Positions 1 through 5,150 of a stretch of 5,150 nt of DNA are shown in pieces. The DNA is from Nitrospiraceae bacterium (GTDB lineage: Bacteria > Nitrospirota > Nitrospiria > Nitrospirales > Nitrospiraceae): positions 1-5,150 of the forward strand of contig SXPO01000238.1 in the NCBI GenBank assembly GCA_005793285.1, given 5' to 3'. Position numbers and translations under genes: made by a program. The first letter of the stretch is position 1. The number at the start of each line of letters is the position of its first letter. The notes beneath the pieces are model-generated. The model saw only the letters and a program-made list of their open reading frames with translations, ran no database searches and was not told the origin of the DNA.

Positions 1-1
1 G

Positions 2-610
2 AAAGATGAAAACGAATTGCAGCACATGATGAAGACCGCCGTGCAGTACAACGGTCCGATTTCCGTGCGGTATCCGCGCGGCGTCAGTCTCGGAGTAACG
101 ATGGATGCGGCGCCCCAGGTCTTGCCTATTGGCAAAGGGGAGTTGATCAAGGATGGGACGGATGTGGCGATTATCGCGATCGGAGTGTCGGTCTGGCAGG
201 CTCATCAGGCTGCCGAGCGTCTCAGTCAAGAAGGCGTTTCCACCGCTGTGGTGAATGCCAGATTTGCGAAGCCGCTTGATCAGGAACTCATTGCCGATGT
301 CGCGAAACGGGTCCGCTACGTCGTCACTGTTGAAGAAGGGTGCAGAATGGGTGGGTTTGGCTCTGCGGTGCTCGAAACGTTGTCTGAAGCCGGAGTCAGC
401 GATGTGACAACGAAGATTATTGGGCTGCCGGATTGGTATATCGAACAGGGCCCGCAAGATTTGCTGCGCGAGCGGTATGGGTTGACCGCCGAAGGGATTT
501 ACCAGAGCGTCAAGGAGCTCGTCGGTAGCGCACCGGCAACTGCTAAGAGCCGGTTTGCCGGTGTTGCGTCGGGAAGCCAGCACCCGCTCGGAGACGAGCA
601 GGGCAGCTGA
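2..610 (+). CDS. dxs: 1-deoxy-D-xylulose-5-phosphate synthase, C-terminal part (5' end outside window)
   Basis: DXS condenses pyruvate and glyceraldehyde 3-phosphate into 1-deoxy-D-xylulose 5-phosphate, the thiamine-diphosphate-dependent entry step of the MEP isoprenoid pathway in the cytoplasm. The frame is open from base 2 and begins KDENELQHMM, so the gene starts upstream; about 202 residues are visible. The sequence reads through the end of the pyrimidine-binding domain (GPISVRYPRG), then the transketolase C-terminal domain. Family hallmarks there are NARFAKPLD, VTVEEGCRMGGFGSAVLE and the closing LPDWYIEQGP. The order and length match the last third of DXS proteins of about 620-640 residues. 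The final 25 or so residues (from about GSAPATAKS) form a polar tail beyond the conserved core. ispG follows 68 bp downstream on the same strand, another gene of the same pathway, so co-transcription is likely. A pyruvate dehydrogenase E1-type transketolase is the alternative but fits the motifs less well. Confidence 0.95.
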   Translation, partial: KDENELQHMMKTAVQYNGPISVRYPRGVSLGVTMDAAPQVLPIGKGELIKDGTDVAIIAIGVSVWQAHQAAERLSQEGVSTAVVNARFAKPLDQELIADVAKRVRYVVTVEEGCRMGGFGSAVLETLSEAGVSDVTTKIIGLPDWYIEQGPQDLLRERYGLTAEGIYQSVKELVGSAPATAKSRFAGVASGSQHPLGDEQGS

Positions 611-621
611 GCGCGTAGTGC

Positions 622-635
622 GAATGTTGAATGTT
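622..635. repeat. Two tandem copies of the heptamer GAATGTT
   Basis: GAATGTT occurs twice head to tail with no mismatch in the dxs-ispG gap. It is too short to mean anything alone. It could be the remnant of a heptameric short tandem repeat of the kind scattered in some bacterial intergenic regions, or chance. Confidence 0.4.
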
Positions 636-678
636 GCGTTGTGAATAAAAATCTGATTGAGAAGTACTAAAAGCTCCC

Positions 679-1863
679 ATGCACATTAACAGGCGGAAAA
701 CTCGGCAGGTTCAGGTCGGCAAGGTCAAGGTCGGCGGCGATGCGCCGGTGTCCGTGCAGTCGATGTGCTCGACCGACACGCGGGATGTCGGAAAGACTGT
801 CGAGCAGATCCTCCAGCTGGAGGCTGCTGGGTGTGAACTTATCCGTGTGGCCGTGCCGGATGAGGAAGCCGCCGCAGTCCTCCCTCAGATCAAAGCCGCG
901 ATGACGGTGCCGTTGATTGCGGACATCCACTTTGATTACCGTCTTGCGTTGAAATCCGCCGCAGTGGTCGATTGTGTTCGTATCAATCCCGGCAACATCG
1001 GTGCCTGGTGGAAAGTGGAAGAAGTGATCAAGGCCGTCAATGATCATGGCATTCCGATCCGAGTCGGCGTGAACGGAGGCTCGCTCGAACGGCCGTTGTT
1101 GGATAAGTACGGATGGCCTTCCCCAGAAGCCCTCTCCGAATCGGCGCTCAACGCGGTGCATGCATTGGAGGACGTCGGCTTCACCAATATGAAGGTGTCG
1201 CTCAAGGCGTCCGATGTCAAACATGCCATCGATGCCTACTGGCTTTTTGCGATGCAGTCCGATTATCCGCTGCATATCGGCATTACGGAAGCCGGTACGG
1301 CCATGACCGGCGCCGTAAAGTCGGCGATGGGGCTGGGCTATTTGTTGGCCCAGGGGATCGGCGATACGCTTCGTGTTTCGCTCGCCGCCGATCCGGTTGA
1401 AGAGGTCAAGGTCGGATTTGAGATCTTGAAATCTCTGGAGCTGCGGCATCGTGGGATCAATGTGATCGCCTGTCCTACGTGCGGTCGTGTTGAGATTGAC
1501 GTCGTGCGTATGGCGAATGAGCTGGAAAAGAAGCTTGGCCACATCAAAACTCCGTTGAACGTTTCGGTGCTCGGCTGTGTGGTCAACGGTATTGGAGAGG
1601 GCAAGGAAGCTGACATCGGCATCGCCGGTGGCGAGGGCAAAGGGATTCTGTTCAAGAAGGGCAAGCTCGTCCGGAAGGTGCCGATGGAAGAATTGATGGA
1701 CACGCTGATTTTTGAAGTGGAACAGCTGGCCAAAGAAAAAGAAGCCGAAGGAAATGGAGAGACCGTCGCCCCTGCCGCAACAGAGGGGTGGGAATCTCTC
1801 AATCCAGAGTCGGACCGGCCCTCGACGCTCGGGAAGGAAATTCCAGTATTGCCCCGCCGGTAA
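679..1863 (+). CDS. ispG: 4-hydroxy-3-methylbut-2-en-1-yl diphosphate synthase (HMBPP synthase)
   Basis: IspG (GcpE) reductively opens 2-C-methyl-D-erythritol 2,4-cyclodiphosphate to HMBPP, the penultimate MEP-pathway step, using a [4Fe-4S] cluster and electrons from ferredoxin or flavodoxin. The 394-residue protein is complete. The N-terminal TIM barrel carries VQSMCSTDT (about 26-34), ADIHFDYRLAL (81-91) and RINPGNIG (101-108). The C-terminal cluster domain has CPTCGR (Cys265, Cys268) and LGCVVNG (Cys300), with the fourth ligand probably Glu307. These spacings match the E. coli set 270/273/305/312. The usual NGPGE motif reads NGIGE here. A polar, Glu- and Pro-rich tail of about 40 residues (from about 353) extends past the conserved domain. 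The ATG at 679 is the only sensible start: the next in-frame codon upstream of note is a TGA at 658. The best Shine-Dalgarno candidate, GAGAAG at 659-664, is distant (14 nt), so translation signals look weak. Confidence 0.97.
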   Translation: MHINRRKTRQVQVGKVKVGGDAPVSVQSMCSTDTRDVGKTVEQILQLEAAGCELIRVAVPDEEAAAVLPQIKAAMTVPLIADIHFDYRLALKSAAVVDCVRINPGNIGAWWKVEEVIKAVNDHGIPIRVGVNGGSLERPLLDKYGWPSPEALSESALNAVHALEDVGFTNMKVSLKASDVKHAIDAYWLFAMQSDYPLHIGITEAGTAMTGAVKSAMGLGYLLAQGIGDTLRVSLAADPVEEVKVGFEILKSLELRHRGINVIACPTCGRVEIDVVRMANELEKKLGHIKTPLNVSVLGCVVNGIGEGKEADIGIAGGEGKGILFKKGKLVRKVPMEELMDTLIFEVEQLAKEKEAEGNGETVAPAATEGWESLNPESDRPSTLGKEIPVLPRR

Positions 1864-1972
1864 GCACTCTGCTCAGAAGCTCGCGATTCTGCTGTGTGTG
1901 TCAGCTCTCGGATCCCCCATCGTCAAGCATCGTCGACAAGGTGTTGCGGTAGTGGTTCTGTGTGCGCTGACC

Positions 1973-1978
1973 GAAGGA
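1973..1978 (+). promoter_or_regulatory. Ribosome binding site for the GT87-like gene
   Basis: GAAGGA lies 10 nt before the ATG at 1989, which is acceptable spacing and supports that start. It is the only clear signal in the 125-bp gap between ispG and this gene. Confidence 0.5.
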
Positions 1979-1988
1979 ATCGAAACCC

Positions 1989-3320
1989 ATGGGCCATTGG
2001 ATCGGTGAGTTCATCAGGGCGCCTCTTTTTGCGCGTCTGGTCCACGTCAGCCTCGTGATCGCCGCAGTGGTGCATGGATACATCATCTCATTCGGGCGCT
2101 CGTTTCACTTTCGAGACATCGATATTCACCGCGAGATCGGCAGGCGCTTTCTCTCTGGGGAATATCTCTACGCCAATGACTACTGCTATATGTATTTGCC
2201 GACCACCGGCATCTACTTCGCTCCCTTGCTTGTGCTGGACAGAAACCCAAGTTTGGCCTTGCGTTACGCCGTCGCCGTTGGATGCTTGGTTCTCACTATC
2301 CGATTCATGCATCGCATGTTGTTCGGCGCCGGCGCGCTGACAGGCGGGCGGTTGCTGCTGCTCGGCGTAGGCGCAGGTGCGTTGACGCTGCAATTCGTTT
2401 TGAATGATCTCGACGACGGCGGGCCGCATCTCATGTTGCTGGGCATTCTGACCGGCGGGATCTATGCGATATGGGCGGGAAAAGAACGGCTAGGCGCGGC
2501 CTTGGTCGGGCTCGGCATCGTTCTCAAGATCACCCCGGCGCTGTTCGTGATTCTGTTTCTATGGAAGCGGCAGTGGCGTGTCGCCGTATACACGATACTG
2601 GCCACGGTAGCCTGGATCATACTGCCCGTTCTGTATATGGGACCCACGAGTTGGTGGGAGCATCACACCGAATGGACGCAGAATGCCCTGTTGTCCGTAC
2701 TGGATCGGCAAGCGGAGGGCCGGCAAGAAAACGAACTGCAAAAGGCCAACCTCTCGCTCCGGCATACGATGCTGCGATATCTGGTGACATACCCACCGAC
2801 GCACCGGCTTCGGCAAGTGGACCACGGATACAAGCCGGTGATGGATTTGCCTTCCTCAGCCGCCAATACAATCGTCGCGGTCACGGGGCTCGGTCTGCTC
2901 GGGCTCTTTGCCTGGTCCAGTCGGCGTGCGTTCCAAGGGCCTGGAGATCCCTCGTGGGCGCGAGACTGTGCCGGCACCCTGATCCTGGCCTTGTTGTTCT
3001 CTCCGATCACCTGGGATCAACATCTGGTGTGGATGATACCAGCGGCATTCGTCGTGATGGCCGCTGCGGCGCGAATGAGCGGCGGGTTGAGCCATATTGG
3101 CTATGCCCTGTTGGCCGCATATATTGTGCTTACAATGGTGTTGAATTACGAAGTTGTGGGCTCGGCCAGATGGGAGGTGCTGAAGAGCTATCACCATCTT
3201 GGCATTGCTATGCTGATCTTGTTCGGGATTCTTCTCGCAAGCGCAGGTTCTCGGAACGGGATTCAGTCGCCTCTCGGGCGAACGAATATTGGATCGTCCG
3301 GCATGGCCGGTGAGGGATAG
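1989..3320 (+). CDS. GT87/DUF2029-type polytopic membrane glycosyltransferase
   Basis: This 443-residue integral membrane protein resembles the GT87 (DUF2029) family of GT-C fold glycosyltransferases, which typically move a mannose or other sugar from a polyprenyl-phosphate donor onto a lipid or glycan acceptor. About ten to twelve hydrophobic segments are visible, for example near 16-34, 91-107, 119-137, 148-164, 168-192, 196-217, 292-311, 326-361, 368-386 and 402-419. After the first segment comes an acidic loop, FRDIDIHREIGRRFLSGEYLY (41-61), whose D43 or D45 is the expected catalytic-type aspartate of GT-C enzymes, followed by YLPTTGIYFAPLL. Further family-like blocks are LKITPALFVILFLWKRQWR (179-197), the long polar loop with ANLSLRHTMLRYL (253-265), and LLFSPITWDQHLVWMIP (335-351). 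The sugar and acceptor cannot be read from sequence. ATG 1989 is supported by an upstream GAAGGA. The gene follows ispG by 125 bp on the same strand and could be read through from it. The main uncertainty is exact family membership within GT-C. Confidence 0.8.
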   Translation: MGHWIGEFIRAPLFARLVHVSLVIAAVVHGYIISFGRSFHFRDIDIHREIGRRFLSGEYLYANDYCYMYLPTTGIYFAPLLVLDRNPSLALRYAVAVGCLVLTIRFMHRMLFGAGALTGGRLLLLGVGAGALTLQFVLNDLDDGGPHLMLLGILTGGIYAIWAGKERLGAALVGLGIVLKITPALFVILFLWKRQWRVAVYTILATVAWIILPVLYMGPTSWWEHHTEWTQNALLSVLDRQAEGRQENELQKANLSLRHTMLRYLVTYPPTHRLRQVDHGYKPVMDLPSSAANTIVAVTGLGLLGLFAWSSRRAFQGPGDPSWARDCAGTLILALLFSPITWDQHLVWMIPAAFVVMAAAARMSGGLSHIGYALLAAYIVLTMVLNYEVVGSARWEVLKSYHHLGIAMLILFGILLASAGSRNGIQSPLGRTNIGSSGMAGEG

Positions 3321-3346
3321 TTCGCGAGTGTGCCGGATCTGTCATG

Positions 3347-3376
3347 TTGTGTTCACGAAATAGAAACGACTATAAT
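3347..3376 (+). promoter_or_regulatory. Sigma-70-type promoter of tRNA-Cys
   Basis: A perfect TATAAT at 3371-3376 is preceded 18 bp upstream by TTGTGT (3347-3352), a partial -35 box. Transcription would start near 3383, giving a leader of about 7 nt before the mature tRNA 5' end at 3390. The bases just after the -10 box (GCCGCCC) are GC-rich, the discriminator type associated with stringent ppGpp control of stable RNA promoters. The -10 box is seen directly; the -35 box and the regulation are inferred. Confidence 0.75.
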
Positions 3377-3389
3377 GCCGCCCTCGTGA

Positions 3390-3464
3390 GGCGCCGTACC
3401 CAAGTGGTAAGGGAGCAGTCTGCAAAACTGCGATGCGGCGGTTCGAACCCGCCCGGCGCCTCCA
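3390..3464 (+). tRNA. tRNA-Cys (anticodon GCA)
   Basis: The full cloverleaf can be drawn by eye. The acceptor stem GGCGCCG (3390-3396) pairs perfectly with CGGCGCC (3454-3460). The D arm is CCC (3399-3401) with GGG (3411-3413) around a loop containing GG. The anticodon stem GCAGT/ACTGC (3415-3419, 3427-3431) encloses CTGCAAA, with anticodon GCA at 3422-3424. A 5-nt variable region follows, then T stem GGCGG/CCGCC around TTCGAAC. The discriminator base is U (3461), the main identity element of tRNA-Cys besides the anticodon, and CCA is encoded at 3462-3464. Without CCA the gene ends at 3461. It decodes UGC and UGU. It stands alone, with its own promoter, converging on the gene ending at 3490. 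Confidence 0.98.
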
Positions 3465-3489
3465 TCCCAACCGTCAGTTGCCCAGCTGG

Positions 3490-4281
3490 CTACCGGCCGA
3501 TGTCGGCGAGAGGCTGATCCGATATTGTATAGGCGCCGCGTGGATTTTCTTCGAGGCGATTCATCGCAGAAAGCTCCGTGGGCGTTGGGTTTGGATGAGA
3601 GTCCGGCGTCACCAGTACACCCCAATGTTGATTGCCGGTGCAATGATTGTCCAGAATTAATCCTCCCCCGTGGTGAAACAAGAGCATCCCGCTGAGCATG
3701 TTTGCCTCGCAAAGGTTGCGCACCATCTCCGGATAGCTGCCAGAATCGCGCACCGCAATCCCAAAATGGTGATTGTCTACGCAGCGATTTCCGGCGATTC
3801 GTGGTTGTGCCCCGGCAAACACAAAGATGCCGGACTCACGGTTGCGGCACACTTCATTGTCGGAAAACGTCGCCCGGCATTCCGGCCCATACAACAATAC
3901 CCCTGACAAAATCCCTTCCATCGCCCGGCACTGAGTAATCACACAGGTGGAGTCGAGCACATTTATCGCCGAGTGTTGGTCACTGCCGACATAGCGGAAT
4001 GTGATGCCGGAAATTTGGCCGCCCGTGACCCGCTGCAAATACAGCGGACCGCTTCGCCGGCTGAAGATTTGCACAACATCACGCCCTGCGCCCACAAGCC
4101 GTACCGATCGCTCACTAACGAACACCTTGTCCTCATACAGGCCAGGACGGATGTAGATCTGGTCCCGATCAGCCGCCTCCTTGAGAGCCTCACTCGGCAG
4201 AGCATAACCCTGCTGATCCAGCGCATCGACAATCAGCGTCTTCCCACCCAAGGGATTTGGCGGAATAGATTCTTCACTCAT
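3490..4281 (-). CDS. Right-handed parallel beta-helix repeat protein, function unknown
   Basis: This 263-residue protein has the coil pattern of the Beta_helix/NosD-like superfamily (pectate-lyase fold, also found in FBXO11-type proteins). The N-terminal part, IYIRPGLYEDKVFV (42-55) followed by VRLVGAG (60-66), is the usual entry into such a solenoid. From about 126 to 223 there are four coils of 23-24 residues, each with the signature N-x-[CV]-x-x-N-x-x-x-G-[IMV]. The Asn pairs are 142/147, 165/170, 189/194 and 212/217, and the Gly residues are 151, 174, 198 and 221. There is no signal peptide or membrane segment, so it looks cytoplasmic. No catalytic Asp/His/Arg set of pectin enzymes is evident, so a binding or scaffold role is as likely as carbohydrate cleavage. 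ATG 4281 has only a poor Shine-Dalgarno candidate (GGCGGA in the message). It lies 53 bp after the DUF2726-like gene on the same strand and is probably co-transcribed with it. Confidence 0.82.
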   Translation of the reverse strand: MSEESIPPNPLGGKTLIVDALDQQGYALPSEALKEAADRDQIYIRPGLYEDKVFVSERSVRLVGAGRDVVQIFSRRSGPLYLQRVTGGQISGITFRYVGSDQHSAINVLDSTCVITQCRAMEGILSGVLLYGPECRATFSDNEVCRNRESGIFVFAGAQPRIAGNRCVDNHHFGIAVRDSGSYPEMVRNLCEANMLSGMLLFHHGGGLILDNHCTGNQHWGVLVTPDSHPNPTPTELSAMNRLEENPRGAYTISDQPLADIGR

Positions 4282-4334
4282 GGGGTTCCGCCAATGTGTC
4301 CGTTGCAGCGCCGGCGCACGACGGTTTGCGGATA

Positions 4335-4808
4335 TTACTCATCCGTTGCAAGGCCCAGAAGCGCCGTGATCTCGGGAATCGTATAGGATTTTGTCGCCCC
4401 CACCGTCACCAGTTTGATTCCTGCCGCATCCAGCATCGACTCGATCACGCGTTGGCGCTCTATCTCATGAGGCTCTGGAGACGTCTCTTCAAGCTGTACC
4501 ACTTGCTCCACATGCCGTGACCCCGGGTGGACCAATGCGAAATCGACTCGTTTGAGGGCCATGTGGTTCAACAGCATCAATCGGGACTTTCCCATCGCTT
4601 CAACCGACACAAAAGACCAGAGCGGCACGTCAGCGAACACCAGGTACCGATCTTGGGCAGCCATCTGCAGAAGATTGTAGAGAGCAATTTCAGCTTCCGT
4701 AAGCAATGGAGCGGATGCCACGGCAATACCGGGCGGTAGCGAGAAACCGGCGGATGGGCCGGTTGTCTTTTTTGATATGGAAAACATCCTTCGGATAGCA
4801 TCCATCAT
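4335..4808 (-). CDS. DUF2726-like protein, possible inactive nuclease-type domain
   Basis: This is a small 157-residue soluble protein. Residues about 35-136 follow the DUF2726 layout: LLTEAEIALYNLLQMA (35-50), the strand RYLVFADVPL (54-63), a helix containing KSRLMLLNHMALKRVDFALV (74-93), and then a strand and helix ending LDAAGIKLVTV (126-136). DUF2726 is related to very-short-patch-repair and restriction-endonuclease-like folds. As I remember the family, it has IELD after the VDF strand and a following RD pair before AAGIPL. Here those positions read VQLE (104-107) and RQ, so the acidic metal-binding residues seem partly replaced and activity is doubtful. ATG 4808 is preferred; a second in-frame ATG at 4805 is equally possible. 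Only 6 bp separate this start from the anmK stop codon, pointing to translation from the same message. No clear Shine-Dalgarno sequence is visible, consistent with coupling. Confidence 0.72.
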   Translation of the reverse strand: MMDAIRRMFSISKKTTGPSAGFSLPPGIAVASAPLLTEAEIALYNLLQMAAQDRYLVFADVPLWSFVSVEAMGKSRLMLLNHMALKRVDFALVHPGSRHVEQVVQLEETSPEPHEIERQRVIESMLDAAGIKLVTVGATKSYTIPEITALLGLATDE

Positions 4809-4814
4809 CGATCA

Positions 4815-5150
4815 TTACTTTCGCCGTCGAGGAGAACGCAGCCGAGCAAGCCAACCTGGTCCGCTGGGAACGATGCAGCCCAACAGGGCCGGGTGGGCAG
4901 CTCCGGTGACGGAGGGAACATTTCCACATTGCTCCATCGCAGTTTGATAGGCCAACACCGCAAACGCGACGGCTTCGATGGCCTTGCTGTCCCACCCCTG
5001 CGATTCGAACGCGCTCACCGGGACAGGCGCAAAAACATCGGCGAGCTGTTGCATGATAGCGCGATTTTTGACTCCACCGCCGCCGACAATCACTTCGTCG
5101 ATTCCACCGCGAATCCACCGTCTAGCCGAGCCGACGGCTTCGGCCGTCCA
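4815..5150 (-). CDS. anmK: Anhydro-N-acetylmuramic acid kinase, C-terminal part (5' end outside window)
   Basis: AnmK phosphorylates and hydrates 1,6-anhydro-N-acetylmuramic acid released from murein turnover, giving MurNAc-6-phosphate for cell-wall recycling in the cytoplasm. About 111 C-terminal residues are present, and the frame is open to the window edge (WTAEAVGSARRW...). Diagnostic blocks are EVIVGGGGVKN (family sGGGxxN motif of the ASKHA-type ATP site), GWDSKAIEAVAFAVLAYQT (family dxKEAxAFAxLA) and GNVPSVTGAAHPALLG near the C-terminus (family GNxPsvTGA). The enzyme is usually about 370-390 residues, so roughly 70 percent lies beyond base 5150. After the final conserved LG there is a tail of about 20 residues ending in SPRRRK. 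The GTG at 5093 is internal, not a start. The gene leads directly into the DUF2726-like gene. Confidence 0.93.
   Translation of the reverse strand, partial: WTAEAVGSARRWIRGGIDEVIVGGGGVKNRAIMQQLADVFAPVPVSAFESQGWDSKAIEAVAFAVLAYQTAMEQCGNVPSVTGAAHPALLGCIVPSGPGWLARLRSPRRRK

Noticed and set aside
627..656. Possible promoter for ispG (TTGAAT with an AT-rich GAATAAAAAT stretch)
   Set aside because: The spacing and -10 match are poor, and part of the -35 candidate belongs to the heptamer repeat; read-through from dxs is sufficient.
667..1542. Open reading frame of 291 codons antisense to ispG
   Set aside because: It lies wholly opposite a confidently identified gene. The protein is rich in His, Arg and Asp with no recognisable domain, as expected for the complement of a GC-rich coding frame.
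1864..1988. Possible terminator or promoter between ispG and the GT87-like gene, including distant GTCAGC/GCTGAC inverted copies
   Set aside because: The copies are about 70 bp apart, with no compact hairpin, no T-run and no paired -35/-10 boxes, so chance is the simplest explanation.
2471..3313. Open reading frame of 280 codons in another frame inside the GT87-like gene
   Set aside because: It is Arg- and Gly-rich with no motif and fully inside a membrane protein gene with clear family blocks, so it is a frame shadow.
3390..3464. tRNA-Cys as an integration site for a mobile element
   Set aside because: There is no integrase gene and no repeated tRNA 3' end within the window, and the flanking genes look like ordinary chromosome.
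3353..3712. Minus-strand reading frame covering the tRNA and the 3' end of the beta-helix gene
   Set aside because: It runs through the tRNA-Cys gene and overlaps the better-supported beta-helix frame; the composition is unremarkable.

Overview
The window is bacterial chromosome with high GC content and dense genes. There are no visible phage, IS or CRISPR signals. Protein style, GC-rich codon use and the dxs-ispG pairing fit a Nitrospira-like (Nitrospirota) bacterium, but that is an impression from memory and not a measured assignment.

Plus strand, 2-3320: the 3' end of dxs (first enzyme of the MEP isoprenoid pathway) is followed after 68 bp by a complete ispG (a late iron-sulfur enzyme of the same pathway). 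After a further 125 bp comes a complete polytopic membrane protein of the GT87/DUF2029 glycosyltransferase type. The first two genes supply isoprenoid precursors. GT87-type enzymes generally use polyprenyl-phosphate-linked sugars, so a functional link is imaginable but not shown.

Centre, 3347-3464: a tRNA-Cys(GCA) gene with encoded CCA sits behind a strong-looking promoter. The promoter has a perfect TATAAT box and a GC-rich discriminator.

Minus strand, 5150-3490, converging on the tRNA: the 3' end of anmK (anhydro-N-acetylmuramic acid kinase, cell-wall recycling), then a small DUF2726-like protein 6 bp downstream, then 53 bp further a cytoplasmic-looking right-handed beta-helix protein. The spacing suggests one transcript, though only anmK has a firm function. 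The beta-helix stop codon lies 25 bp from the tRNA 3' end, with no convincing terminator between them.

No stretch over 300 bp lacks a gene. The 125-bp gap after ispG (1864-1988) shows no clear promoter or terminator, only a ribosome binding site for the next gene. I found no strong evidence of a new system. The least ordinary items are the DUF2726-like protein with an apparently altered nuclease signature and the beta-helix protein with regular Asn and Cys ladders.
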